Assembly (NCBI RefSeq): GCF_019084075.1 | Contig: NZ_JAHREN010000001.1 | Location: 1,027,501 to 1,091,500 of the forward strand | Length of the DNA: 64,000 nt | Direction of reading: 5' to 3' | From: Siccirubricoccus sp. G192 | GTDB lineage: Bacteria > Pseudomonadota > Alphaproteobacteria > Acetobacterales > Acetobacteraceae | In this document: positions 22,288 to 30,684 of the stretch, piece by piece | Numbering within the stretch: position 1 is the stretch's first letter | Layout: the number at the start of each line of letters is the position of its first letter | Notes under the pieces: model-generated | What the model saw: only the letters and a program-made list of their open reading frames with translations | The model's database searches: none | What the model was told of the DNA's origin: nothing | Made by a program: the position numbers and the translations under genes

Positions 22288-23742
22288 CCCAGGCTCAACT
22301 GGTCGTCGCAACGCCTGCCTGAGCCGATCGCAGCGCCTCGTCAAGCGCTTCGGCTGGCGTTCTCCAGCCGAGCGTCTTGCGAGGCCTGCCATTGAGCGCC
22401 GCAGCCACGGCCGCGAGGTCATCGGCGCCGTGCGCGCTCAGGTCAGTCCCCTTCGGGAAGTACTGCCGCAGCAGCCCGTTGGTGTTCTCGTTCGTGCCAC
22501 GCTGCCACGGGCTGTGCGGCTCGCAGAAGTACACCTGCACGCCGGTGTCGATCCGCAGCCGGGCGTGCTCGCTCATCTCCGCCCCCTGGTCCCAGGTCAG
22601 CGACCGGCGCAGCGCCTCCGGCAGGGTGGTGATCATGCGGGTGATGGCGTCGCGCACCGCTTCCGCCCCATGCCCGGCCAGCGCCGGGCCGTTCTTGACG
22701 CGCGTTCCCTCTCCATGACCCGGCATGCGGGGCAGGTGCAGCAGCATCGTGAACCGCGTCGTGCGCTCCACCAGGGTGCCGATTGCTGAGCTGCCAAGGC
22801 CAAGGATGAGGTCTCCCTCCCAATGCCCCGGCACGGCCCGGTCGTCCGCCTCCGCCGGGCGCTGGCTGATCAGCACCTCGGGCGCGACATGCGACTTGCC
22901 GCGCCCCCGGCTCCGCGCCCGCGGCACGCGCAGCGCCCGCCCGGTTCGCAGGCAGGCCGTCAGCTCGCGGCGCAGCGCGCCGCGGCCCTGGACGTAGAGC
23001 GACTGGTAGATGGCCTCATGGCTGATCCGCATCGCACCATCGCCAGGAAAGTCGAGCCGCAGCCGCCGCGAGATCTGCTGCGGGCTCCATCCTCTCGCCC
23101 AGCGCCGAGGCTGCCTCGGTCCATGCCGCCGGCCCTTCCACGGCACCGCCGGTCCGGGCACCGTAGCCCCGCCTGGAGAGACCACGGCACCCGCCAGCCG
23201 ATCTTGCACATACGCCCTCAGCGCCGGGTGCGTCACCAGCTTCGCCGGCTTCGGACGCCGCGCCGCCCGCTCAGCATGCCACTGCGCCGTCGTGGCCCTG
23301 TACTCCAGGTTGCCGCTGCGCGTGGCCGCATTGCGCCGTAGCTCGCGCGAGACCGTCGATGCCGCCCGTCGCAGCCGCCGGGCAACCTCTCGCACTCCAC
23401 AGCCCTGGGCTCGCAGCAGCGCAATCTCCTCGCGCTCCGCAAACAACAGGTATCGTCCCGAAGGCGGCTTTGACGACCGCCCGAGCGTCGATGGTGGCAT
23501 CCCGCCCGCCTCCCGAAACCAGCGGGACCCAACCGCCTCCGACACCCCCACGCCGATCGCCGCGTCCCAGCTCGACTGTCCCGCCGCAATCAACGTCCAG
23601 AAGCGCCGCTGGTCCTCACGCCGGGCTACTCCCGGGCGGCCTGGCGAAGGAGACTTCGCCCGCAAAGCCCGATCCGAACGCCGCCGACCCGCCATCGCAA
23701 CCACCCTCCGCCTTGGTGTTGCGACGACCACTTGAATCCACC
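22288..23742 (-). mobile_element. Complete IS30-family element with TTG target duplication
   Basis: Imperfect terminal repeats share TCAA-TGGTCGTCGCAAC (left reading from 22288, right read inward from 23742). TTG at 22285-22287 and 23743-23745 is the target duplication, in register with the split OrfB codons. Length 1455 bases. Its transposase is intact, so it may be mobile. Confidence 0.9.
22295..23695 (-). CDS. IS30-family transposase
   Basis: A 466-residue transposase. The N-terminal helix-turn-helix regions include GRYLLFAEREEIALLRAQG and VREVARRLRRAASTVSRELR, the latter a typical IS30 motif with NAATRSGNLEYRA after it. The DDE core shows VPGHWEGDLILGLGSSAIGT (first Asp), RRSLTWDQGAEMSEHARL (second Asp) and PWQRGTNENTNGLLRQYFPK (Glu). 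The start MAGRRRSDRALRAK at 23695 is chosen over an upstream in-frame ATG lying outside the element. Confidence 0.93.
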   Translation of the reverse strand: MAGRRRSDRALRAKSPSPGRPGVARREDQRRFWTLIAAGQSSWDAAIGVGVSEAVGSRWFREAGGMPPSTLGRSSKPPSGRYLLFAEREEIALLRAQGCGVREVARRLRRAASTVSRELRRNAATRSGNLEYRATTAQWHAERAARRPKPAKLVTHPALRAYVQDRLAGAVVSPGGATVPGPAVPWKGRRHGPRQPRRWARGWSPQQISRRLRLDFPGDGAMRISHEAIYQSLYVQGRGALRRELTACLRTGRALRVPRARSRGRGKSHVAPEVLISQRPAEADDRAVPGHWEGDLILGLGSSAIGTLVERTTRFTMLLHLPRMPGHGEGTRVKNGPALAGHGAEAVRDAITRMITTLPEALRRSLTWDQGAEMSEHARLRIDTGVQVYFCEPHSPWQRGTNENTNGLLRQYFPKGTDLSAHGADDLAAVAAALNGRPRKTLGWRTPAEALDEALRSAQAGVATTS

Positions 23743-24318
23743 TTGCGACCCCTGATCCGAGTGGTGAATGACGCCGCGCGGCCGGCGTTGGCCGACGGCC
23801 ATGTCGAGCGCATCGAGCACCAGCTCGGTGCGGAGATGGTTGGCGGTAGCCCAGCCAACGACCTTGCGGCTCCAGACATCGAGCACGACGGCGAGGTAGA
23901 GGAAGCCGGCTGCCGTGGGAATGAACGTGATGTCTGCGACCCATAGCTGGTTGGGACCGCTGGCCGTGAAGTTGCGGTCGACCAGGTCCGGCGCCGGCCT
24001 GCTGCTGTCGTCACGGCGGGTTGTCACCGGTCCGCCGCGGCGATGGCTGGCACCGACCAGCCCGGTGCTGCGCATGAGCCGTGCAATGCGCTTGCGGCCG
24101 TGCCGGATACCGGCAGAGCGCAGGGCGGCATGCACCGTAAGCGCGGCGTAGGTCTGGCGCGAGGTCGCGTGCACGGTGCGGATCCGCCGCAGCAGCGCCG
24201 CATCCTCCTCGGCACGGGCCGACAGAGGCCGACCGAGCCAAGCGTAGTAGCCGGCGCGCGAGACGCCGAGCAGGCGGGCCATCCGGGCGATCGGGAAGGA
24301 GGCCTGGTTTGCCTTCAT
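23743..24318 (-). pseudogene. IS3 transposase OrfB, N-terminal part
   Basis: Begins MKANQASFPIARMARLLGVS (overlapping the orfA stop as ATGA, the usual IS3 frameshift junction), continues through the HTH_21 region SRAGYYAWLGRPLS and the integrase core up to NQLWVADITFIP (first Asp) and HHSDQGSQ (second Asp), where IS30 is inserted. As two pieces the enzyme cannot be made. Confidence 0.9.
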
Positions 24319-24650
24319 GAACTCGAAGACCCGGACGGGATCGTCCCGGTCTCGCGGGCAAACCAGGCCGCCGCTCGAGAGAGAATGTCGCGCTCCTGGC
24401 GCAGCTGCTTGTTCTCGCGCCTGAGCCGCGCGAGCTCCTCGCGCTCGGTGGCATTCAGGCCGGTCTCGGCGGGGGCAGGTTTCACCTCACGCCGACCCTC
24501 CTGCCGGTCGGCAGAAGCCACCCAGTTCCGAATGGCCTGGGCGGAGGGTTCGAACTCGCGGGCAAGGTCGGCCGGGTCGCGTCCGGCACGGACCAGCTCG
24601 ACCATTTGGCGCCGGAACTCCGGCGCGTACGCAGGATGGGTTTTGGGCAT
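24315..24650 (-). CDS. IS3-family OrfA (HTH protein)
   Basis: A 111-residue IS3 OrfA: MPKTHPAYAPEFRRQMVELV, HTH DLAREFEPSAQAIRNWV and a leucine-zipper tail (LARLRRENKQLRQERDILSR). Intact, but its OrfB partner is broken. Confidence 0.9.
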   Translation of the reverse strand: MPKTHPAYAPEFRRQMVELVRAGRDPADLAREFEPSAQAIRNWVASADRQEGRREVKPAPAETGLNATEREELARLRRENKQLRQERDILSRAAAWFARETGTIPSGSSSS

Positions 24651-24711
24651 TGGGGGACACCTCACGCGAAAGCTTCGTGGATGTCCACCGAGACGGGGCA
24701 AACCCAAACCC

Positions 24712-25118
24712 ACGTGGACACGATGCTGAGCGAGCACCGGGACATGGCGGCGGCCCAGGCCTTCTTCCGCTCGGCACAGTCGGCCACCGGCCAAGTCCCC
24801 AACCAGGTGACCACGGACGGGCACGGCTCCTACCCGCGAGCCATCCGCAGCACTCTCGGCCGGCGGGTTGTCCATCGCACCAGCGCTTACAAGAACAATA
24901 GACTGGAACAAGATCATCGCGGCGTGAAAGGCCGGATCCGATGTATGCGCGGCTTCAAGAGCTTCGATTCAGCGGAGCGGTTCTGCCGCAGCTATGACGA
25001 ACTCCGCAACTTCCTCCGCCTCCAGAGCCGCCACAACCAGCACGTCCCCGCCAATCGCCGCCGCCTGCTTCACCTCCGTCGTGCCACTGCTGTGCGCGCC
25101 ATCCTCGAGGCAGCGTAG
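24712..25118 (+). pseudogene. IS6 transposase, C-terminal half
   Basis: Starts within VDTMLSEHRDMAAAQAF and contains QVTTDGHGSYPRAIRS (second catalytic Asp) and NNRLEQDHRGVKGR (Glu). The first catalytic Asp and the zinc-ribbon N-terminus are absent. Confidence 0.9.
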
Positions 25119-25174
25119 GCGGAACTCGCCCTCCAACTCGGGAGGTCAGGGTTGGCGTGAGTGCTGACAGAACC
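24712..25174 (+). mobile_element. IS6-family remnant (right end)
   Basis: Carries the last 135 codons of an IS6 transposase (24712-25118) and the right terminus ending CTGACAGAACC at 25174. The stretches compared match the complete IS6 at 45276-46256 exactly in inverted orientation, so the copies are recent. The left part is missing; the remnant joins directly to the IS3 end and interrupts the IS66 tnpC downstream. Confidence 0.88.
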
Positions 25175-26522
25175 CTCCCCAGTCCGGGTCGGGCACACCC
25201 CAGCCCACGTCGCGGGCCCGGATCTCGTAGAGATGGCTGTTGGTCCAGCCCATGGCGGCCTGCAGCACCAGGTGCAGGCGATCAAGCCGGATGGTCAGCG
25301 GCACCTCGAGCCGGCGCAGCACTGCGGGCTTGACCTCATCGAGGGTGATCTTGAGCCGGGCGATGCTGTTGCTGGTCATGCCGCTGCCTTTCTCTCCCTC
25401 GCCTGGGCCCAGTTCCAGGGGGAGTAGCTCATCCAGCCTCGAGGCGGGATGATCGGCTATCCTGGCCAGCACCTCGGCGAGCCAGGCGCGCGGGTCGACC
25501 CCGTTCAGCTTGGCGGTGTAGATGAGCGAGATCATGGCCGCGGCCCGGTCGCCGCCTCGATCACTGCCGGCGAACAGCCATGATTTCCTTCCGAGGGCGA
25601 TACCACGCAGGGCGCGCTCGGCGGCGTTGTTGCTGAGGCAGATCCGGCCGTCATGCAGGAACCGGGTGAAGGCCTCCCAGCGCGTCAGCATGTAGTCCAT
25701 GGCCTTGGCGACCGGGTTGTGGCGGGACAGCTTGCTGCGGCTCTCGCGCATCCAGGTTTCGAGTTCGGTGACCAGCGGCGCGATGTGCTGCTGGCGGACA
25801 GCGAGCCGCGCCTCGGCTGGCAGGCCGTTGATGGCGCGCTCGGCGTCAAAGATGGCATCGATCCGTCGCACCGCCTCGATGGCCAGCGGCGCGCGCTGCA
25901 GTTCAGCCAACTCGAACAGCTTGCGCCTGCCATGGGCCCAACACGCCGCCTCGGTGATGGGCCCGGGTTGTCGATCCGCCTCGTACAGGGCGTTGTATCC
26001 GGCATAGGCGTCAGCCTGCAGGATACCGGCGTAGCCGGCCAGGTGCCGGTTCGGGTGCTCGGCCGTCCGGTCCCGCGAGTAGCGGAACATCGCGGCCGTG
26101 GGCGCCCGACCACCAAAGGGCCGGTCGTCCCGGACATAGGTCCAGACCCGCCCCGTGATTGTCTTGCCCTTGGCCAGCACCGGGACGGTGGTGTCGTCGC
26201 CGTGCAGCCGCTCGGCCGCCAGCACATGGGCATCGATCAGGGCCACCAGCGGCTCCAGGTTGGCGGTGCAGGCCCCGACCCAGCCGGCGATGGTCGAGAC
26301 GCTGAGCTCGACGCCCTGCAAGGCATAGGCTTCGCTCTGGCGGTTCAGCGGCAGGTGCTGGCCGAACTTGGCCTCGAGGATCATCGCCAGCAGGTTCGGC
26401 CCGGCGCGACCGCGGGCGATGGGGTGGAAGGGGGCCGGTGGCTGGGTGATGGTCTCGCAAGCACGGCAGGAGAACCGTTCGCGGACGGTCTGGATCACCT
26501 TCCACTTGATGGGCTCGACCTC
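25175..26522 (-). pseudogene. tnpC: IS66 transposase TnpC C-terminal part fused to pRiA4b ORF-3-like domain
   Basis: Reads VEPIKWKVIQTVRERFSCRA (second zinc-binding region), HGDDTTVPVLAKGKTITGRV (catalytic Asp), ILQADAYAGYNALYEADR, and LSNNAAERALRGIALGRKSW (Glu). It joins the N-terminal piece at 29024 to rebuild a normal TnpC. Without a stop codon the frame continues into MTSNSIARLKITLDEVKPAV and RLDRLHLVLQAAMGW, the start of a pRiA4b ORF-3 family domain (PF07929) that often accompanies IS66. That domain is cut at about residue 68 by the IS6 end at 25174. Confidence 0.88.
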
Positions 26523-26557
26523 CAGCGACAACATCTCTTGATGCCCCTGCCGATGCG

Positions 26558-26920
26558 GTGGGCGCTGCGGAGGCGGAGGACGTTTCGGTGCGCGTCACCG
26601 ACCCGCGTCATCCGCTGTTCGGCAAGGAGTTACCGCTGGTTTCCATGACCGGCTCGCGCCTCACCCGTGGCCACGTTTACGTGAGGCACGGTGGCAAAGC
26701 GCTGCTGATGATCCCGATCTCCAGCACGAGTCTCCGCGTCGCTGCTGATGCGCCGCGGAGCAAGCTCACGGGCGACGCCGTGGCCTCTCTCCTTGCCCGC
26801 GTCCGAGAGATCAGGGAGGCGCTGGCATGCGCATCCGTCCCGGAGAAGTCTGGTCCCGCCTGTCGGACGCCCGACGCGAGTACGCCCTTGCCGCGCTCGC
26901 ATCGGCGCTGCGGGAGATGA
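26558..26920 (+). CDS. DUF5372-like small protein of the recombinase element
   Basis: 120-codon frame from a GTG. The N-terminal region VRVTDPRHPLFGKELPLVSM and VYVRHGGKALLMIPISSTSL resembles the DUF5372 proteins found beside large serine recombinases in such elements. The family match is from memory of its pattern and needs a profile search. The last 30 or so codons (after ALACASVPEKSG) look like out-of-frame sequence overlapping the next small ORF. The stop abuts the recombinase start. Confidence 0.6.
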   Translation: MGAAEAEDVSVRVTDPRHPLFGKELPLVSMTGSRLTRGHVYVRHGGKALLMIPISSTSLRVAADAPRSKLTGDAVASLLARVREIREALACASVPEKSGPACRTPDASTPLPRSHRRCGR

Positions 26921-27060
26921 GTGATGCACTCCGATCTGATCACGCCGGCGCACCTGTCACGGCGCGCCCTGATCTATGTCCGCCAATCCACGCCGCACCA
27001 GGTGCTGAGCAACGGGGAGAGCCTACGCCTGCAGTACGCGCTGCGCCAACGCGCCGTTGA
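26827..27060 (+). CDS. Possible small ORF overlapping the recombinase start
   Basis: MRIRPGEVWSRLSDARREYA then LAALASALREMSDALRSD gives a plausible amphipathic small protein; elements of this type often carry a second short ORF here. The later half overlaps the recombinase gene by about 140 bases, so the real product may be shorter or absent. Confidence 0.35.
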   Translation: MRIRPGEVWSRLSDARREYALAALASALREMSDALRSDHAGAPVTARPDLCPPIHAAPGAEQRGEPTPAVRAAPTRR

Positions 27061-29002
27061 TCTCGGTTGGCGCGAGGCGGATGTCGAGGTGATCGACCAG
27101 GACATAGGCGAGAGCGGCACGACCGCGGCCAACCGCTCGGGTTTCAAGGAATTGCTCGCCCGCGTAGGCCTGGGCGAGGTCGGCATCGTGCTCTCCTACG
27201 AGGTCACCCGACTGACCCGGAACTGCTCCGATTGGTACCCCCTGCTCGATCTGTGCGGGTACCGCCGTTGCCTCATCGCCGACAGGGACGGGGTCTACGA
27301 TCCCTCCACCGGCAATGGCCGATTGCTGCTTGGCCTCAAGGGCACGATCTCTGAGGTGGAGATGCACACGCTTCGTGGCCGGCTCACCGCTGGGCTGCTC
27401 GCCAAAGCCGGCCGTGGCGACCTGGCGCTGCCGCTGCCGGTCGGCCTCGAACGCGACCCCACGGGGGTGGTCGTCATCACGCCCGACCGCGAGGTGGCGG
27501 ATCGCATCCGGCTGGTATTCTCCACTTTCCTCGATCGCCGGTCGGCCCAGGCGGTACTTCGGGTGCTGCTGGCCCGCCAACTCGCCCTGCCCAGGCGCGA
27601 GGGGCCCCAGGGTGGCCTCTGCTGGCGCGCACCGACCAAGCATGCGATCTGCAGTATCTTGCGGCAGCCGGCCTACGCGGGCGCGTTCGTCTACGGGCGT
27701 ACAGCTGCGGTGCGCCCGCCCGACGGCGGTCGCGCCAAGGCCCGCACGCGCCCGCGAGCCGAATGGCGCGTCGTCGTCCGGGATCGATTTCCTGCCTACA
27801 TTAGCTGGGAGACGCACGAGGCGATCGTGGCCACGCTGCAAGATAATTACGCTGACTACTGTCGCAAGGGGACGCGGGGCGTGCCGCGCGACGGTGCAGC
27901 CCTCCTGCACGGCCTCGTCCACTGCGGGATCTGCGGCCGCAAGATGACCGTGCAGTACCACAACCGGGCGCGCTACATCTGCCGTAGTCTCGAGAACGAC
28001 CAGGGCCTGCCGCGCTGCCAGAACGTACTCGTGGCGCCGGTGGATGCGCTGGTGGCTTCGGCGTTCCTCGAGGCCGTGGCGCCGGCCGAGGTGGACGCAT
28101 TCGAACGGGCGGAGGCGACGCGGCGCGAGAACGAGGCCGCGCTCAGGCGCGCAGCCGCGCAGCAGATCGAACGGCTCCGTTACCGCGCGCTCCTGGCGGA
28201 ACGCCAGTTCGACAAGGTGGATCCGGACAATCGCCTCGTCGCCTCGGAGTTGGAGCGTCGCTGGGAGGCCGCCCTCAGCGAGTTGCGCGCAGCTGAGGCA
28301 GCACTGGCGGCCCATGATCGGATGGACCTCGAATCCCAGGGCGCTAAGGTCTCGGCCAGCGCTGCGTCGTCCACGCTGCGAATGCAGTTGCTGGAAATCC
28401 AGCAGAGCCTTCCGCCACTCTGGGCAGACCCTGGCCTCGCGCCTGCGCAGCGCAAGGCGCTGCTGCGGTGCCTCATCGAGAAAGTCGTCCTGGAGCGCAC
28501 GGCAGCAGACCGGGTGAATGTCCGGATCGTCTGGAGTGGCGGCGACTGGAGCGACCTGGTTGCCGACACCGGCGGGCATGCCCTGCGCGAACTGTCCGGC
28601 ATCGCCGAGATCGAGAGGTGCGTAGCGACGATGGCGAGGTCCGGAGCCGCTGACGCCGAAATCGCCGCGACTCTCAATGAGCGCGGCTACCGCCTGGCCC
28701 ACGGTCGACCTGTCCTGGTGAACACGGTCCGCAAGCTGCGTCTCGCCCAGGGCATCCGATACCGGCCGGAACTGCGCCGCCGGGTAGAGGGGGCGCTGAC
28801 AATACCGCAGCTTGCCGAAGCGGTCGGCGTTTCGGAGGCATGGATCCACCACCGGATCCGCACGGGGCGAATCACCGTCACTCGCGGATCGAAGTACCAA
28901 CTCCATCTGTTCCCCGACGAACCCGCGACCATCGATGCGCTCCGGCAGCTTATTCGGGGAGAACTTCGCCACATTAATCTCTCGACCTACCCACGAGATT
29001 GA
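26924..29002 (+). CDS. Large serine recombinase
   Basis: A 692-residue recombinase of the large (integrase/transposase) group. Resolvase domain at the N-terminus: RRALIYVRQSTPHQVLSNGE with Ser22, GESGTTAANRSGFKELLARV, VLSYEVTRLTRNCSDWYPLL. Then the Recombinase domain (AICSILRQPAYAGAFVYGR) and a zinc ribbon with C334, C337, C353 and C365 (VHCGICGRKM, RYICRS, LPRCQN). A long coiled coil follows (RRENEAALRRAAAQQIERLR), and a C-terminal HTH (IPQLAEAVGVSEAWIHHRI). ATG at 26924 used; GTG at 26921 directly follows the previous stop. Intact, so it presumably moved this element into tnpC. Confidence 0.92.
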   Translation: MHSDLITPAHLSRRALIYVRQSTPHQVLSNGESLRLQYALRQRAVDLGWREADVEVIDQDIGESGTTAANRSGFKELLARVGLGEVGIVLSYEVTRLTRNCSDWYPLLDLCGYRRCLIADRDGVYDPSTGNGRLLLGLKGTISEVEMHTLRGRLTAGLLAKAGRGDLALPLPVGLERDPTGVVVITPDREVADRIRLVFSTFLDRRSAQAVLRVLLARQLALPRREGPQGGLCWRAPTKHAICSILRQPAYAGAFVYGRTAAVRPPDGGRAKARTRPRAEWRVVVRDRFPAYISWETHEAIVATLQDNYADYCRKGTRGVPRDGAALLHGLVHCGICGRKMTVQYHNRARYICRSLENDQGLPRCQNVLVAPVDALVASAFLEAVAPAEVDAFERAEATRRENEAALRRAAAQQIERLRYRALLAERQFDKVDPDNRLVASELERRWEAALSELRAAEAALAAHDRMDLESQGAKVSASAASSTLRMQLLEIQQSLPPLWADPGLAPAQRKALLRCLIEKVVLERTAADRVNVRIVWSGGDWSDLVADTGGHALRELSGIAEIERCVATMARSGAADAEIAATLNERGYRLAHGRPVLVNTVRKLRLAQGIRYRPELRRRVEGALTIPQLAEAVGVSEAWIHHRIRTGRITVTRGSKYQLHLFPDEPATIDALRQLIRGELRHINLSTYPRD

Positions 29003-29023
29003 GGAGGGTATCAACGTGCCAAA

Positions 29024-29505
29024 TCGAGCCGCCTGGCGGTGTCGCTGCCGATCTCGACCAGCGGGCCCTGGCAGCAGGGGCAGGTCGTCGCCTCCGGCGC
29101 CAGCACCTGCTCAATCTCCGGCAGGTGCGCGGGCAGGCGGCCGCGGCTGGCCCGGCGGCGTTGCTTCTGCTGCTCGCGGGTCGCCGGCGACTGCTTGCCC
29201 GCCTCCGCGGCATTCTCGGCCAGCGTCGCCTCGATCTCCTCGAAGGCGAACTGCAGTTGCTCGTCGGTCAGCTGCTCCGACTTCCGCCCGAACTGCCGGC
29301 GCTGCAGCTTCAGCAGCAGGTGGCGGAGACGCTCGTTCCGCTCGACCAGCGCGTCGCGTTCGGCGGTCACGCTGCCGCATCTGGATGACAGCGTGTTGCG
29401 CTCGGCAGTCAGCGTGTCGACCAGCACCCGTGTCTCGACCAGCAGCGCGCGCAGTGCTGCGGGATCCTCCGGCAGTGTCGGCGTGTCGTTGTCCGCGGCG
29501 CGCAT
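29024..29505 (-). pseudogene. tnpC: IS66 transposase TnpC N-terminal part
   Basis: Starts MRAADNDTPTLPEDPAALRA, followed by the IS66 leucine-zipper (NERLRHLLLKLQRRQFGRKS) and the zinc-finger half TTCPCCQGPLVEIGSDTARR. The gene is cut at the TC core of the recombinase element and resumes at 26522. Confidence 0.9.
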
Positions 29506-29518
29506 CGTACCGCCGATT

Positions 29519-29875
29519 CTATGCGGGCACGCTCGGTTTGGGAATCTCCCGTGTCGCCTGCACGCGTCGCCAATCGATCCCGGAGAACAGCGCGGCGAAC
29601 TCGACCGCGGTCAGGCGCAGCGTGCCATCCACGATCGGCGGCCAGCGAAAGGTGTTTGCCTCCAGCTGCTTCCAGATCAGCACCAGGCCGCTGTCATCCC
29701 AGGTCAGGATCTTCACCCGGTCGGATCGCTTCGAGCGGAACACCAGCACCACGCCCGAGAATGGATCGGTGCCGAGTTCCGCGGCTGCCAGCGCTGCCAG
29801 GGAGTGGGCGCCCTTCCGGAAATCCACCGGCTTGCTCGCCAGCAGGATCCGCACACCGGCCGGCAGCGCGATCAT
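29519..29875 (-). CDS. tnpB: IS66 accessory protein TnpB
   Basis: Complete 118-residue IS66 Orf2 protein: MIALPAGVRILLASKPVDF, DFRKGAHSLAALAAAEL, DPFSGVVLVFRSKRSDRVKI and WDDSGLVLIWKQLEANTFRW. Its ATG overlaps the tnpA stop (ATGA). Confidence 0.93.
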   Translation of the reverse strand: MIALPAGVRILLASKPVDFRKGAHSLAALAAAELGTDPFSGVVLVFRSKRSDRVKILTWDDSGLVLIWKQLEANTFRWPPIVDGTLRLTAVEFAALFSGIDWRRVQATREIPKPSVPA

Positions 29876-30294
29876 GCCGCCGAGGCCCGGATCGCGCGCA
29901 GCACCGTCGTCAGCAGAGCCTCATCGGTGTCAGGCGCAATGCGCAGCACCACGCCGGCCAGCTGCAACTCGATCGAGGGCGCCTGGCGCACCGTTGCACC
30001 CCCCGCTTCAAGAGTTGGGGCCGGTGGTCCGGAGACGACCGGCACGAAGCTCGGTGTCACCGGCGCAGTGGCCTCCGCCAGCGCACGACGCGCTTGCCGG
30101 CGCCAATCGAAGACCTGCTGCGGGCTTACCTGCCAACGACGGGCAACCTCGGTCACCTTCGCGCCGGACTCCGCCGTCTCAGCGACGATCCTCGCTTTCT
30201 CGTCGTCAGACCAACTCCGCCGCCGGCCAGGCCCCGTCAGAACTTCGACCCGCCGATAACCGACACCCTTCGCGTCGTCCTTAACGCTATCCAT
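29872..30294 (-). CDS. tnpA: IS66 accessory protein TnpA
   Basis: Complete 140-residue HTH protein: MDSVKDDAKGVGYRRVEVL, RRSWSDDEKARIVAETAES, and VARRWQVSPQQVFDWRRQAR. The frame is open to an upstream ATG at 30345, but MDSVKDD is the usual IS66 start. Unlike the copy at 4159 the G run here has six bases (29999-30004 as C) and the frame is intact. Confidence 0.9.
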   Translation of the reverse strand: MDSVKDDAKGVGYRRVEVLTGPGRRRSWSDDEKARIVAETAESGAKVTEVARRWQVSPQQVFDWRRQARRALAEATAPVTPSFVPVVSGPPAPTLEAGGATVRQAPSIELQLAGVVLRIAPDTDEALLTTVLRAIRASAA

Positions 30295-30379
30295 AACGTC
30301 ACCCGGAAGCCTGCTGCTCCAGACTGACCCAGCACATTCACCCACATCGCGGGAAGACGGGCCTCAAACGGCCGCTTAC

Positions 30380-30449
30380 GGCTGACGCCGAGGCCAGCTT
30401 GCCCGGCTCCGACCACGACGGCATCGATGAGCGCGCCTTCGTTGGGCAT
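30380..30449 (-). pseudogene. Flavin-dependent monooxygenase, first 23 codons only
   Basis: MPNEGALIDAVVVGAGQAGL is the Rossmann start (GxGxxG) of a flavoprotein monooxygenase, behind a GGGGGAAG ribosome site. The IS66 end at 30379 removes the rest. Confidence 0.7.
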
Positions 30450-30486
30450 GTGCTTCCCCCTCCCACCCTTGCGGTGGGCGCGCCAA

Positions 30487-30605
30487 TCTGCGTGGCTTTG
30501 GCGACCTTGAGCCAATCCATTGTTGCCGCCAAGCAGAGGACACCGAGGAACGCACAAGCGGTCTTCTCGTAGCATGTGGCGACGGCGCGCCAGTCCTGCT
30601 GCACT
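30487..30605 (-). pseudogene. IS5-type transposase C-terminal relic
   Basis: WRAVATCYEKTACAFLGVLC then LAATMDWLKVAKA matches the usual ending of IS5-family transposases (FRRVATRYEKLA...FLA pattern). No upstream catalytic region is attached. Confidence 0.55.
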
Positions 30606-30684
30606 GGCCGCCTTCTGGTGCGCCCGGATGTTATGCCATCCAGGAAAACCATACCTGGCGCGATGCTGCACTCCTGCGCCGCCC

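Larger units (their letters stand above)
21954..24706 (-). mobile_element. IS3-family element, interrupted by IS30
   Basis: Ends TGGGTTTGTCCCG at 21954 and the inverted match (TGGGTTTGCCCCG read from 24706) bracket orfA and orfB of an IS3 element on the minus strand. Removing the IS30 insert (1455 bases plus a 3-base duplication) leaves 1295 bases, normal for IS3. No target duplication is visible because the right flank was replaced by an IS6 remnant. It destroys the membrane protein gene at its left. Confidence 0.88.
26523..29025 (+). mobile_element. Serine-recombinase transposable element inside IS66 tnpC
   Basis: A 2503-base insert whose removal restores the tnpC frame: the left side ends ...GCTCGACC TC (26521-26522) and the right side resumes after AAA TC at 29024-29025, so both junctions share the dinucleotide TC. 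Rejoined, the protein reads ARRLEVEPIKWKVIQ, as in intact IS66 TnpC. No terminal inverted repeats were seen, as expected for insertion by a large serine recombinase at a 2-base core. It encodes two or three proteins. Confidence 0.8.
25175..30379 (-). mobile_element. IS66 element, split by a recombinase element and cut by IS6
   Basis: Minus-strand IS66: terminal sequence GTAAGCGGCCGTTTGAG read inward from 30379, then tnpA, tnpB and tnpC. tnpC is interrupted at 26523-29025 by a serine-recombinase element, and its distal end is cut at 25175 by an IS6 remnant. At 30379 the element itself truncates a flavin-monooxygenase gene. Related remnant at 4074-4779. Confidence 0.88.

Noticed and set aside
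27023..29014. A 663-codon minus-strand open frame
   Set aside because: Shadow of the large serine recombinase, whose motifs and zinc ribbon are on the plus strand.
28999..30284. Long plus-strand frames over the IS66 tnpA/tnpB region
   Set aside because: Antisense to recognised IS66 proteins.
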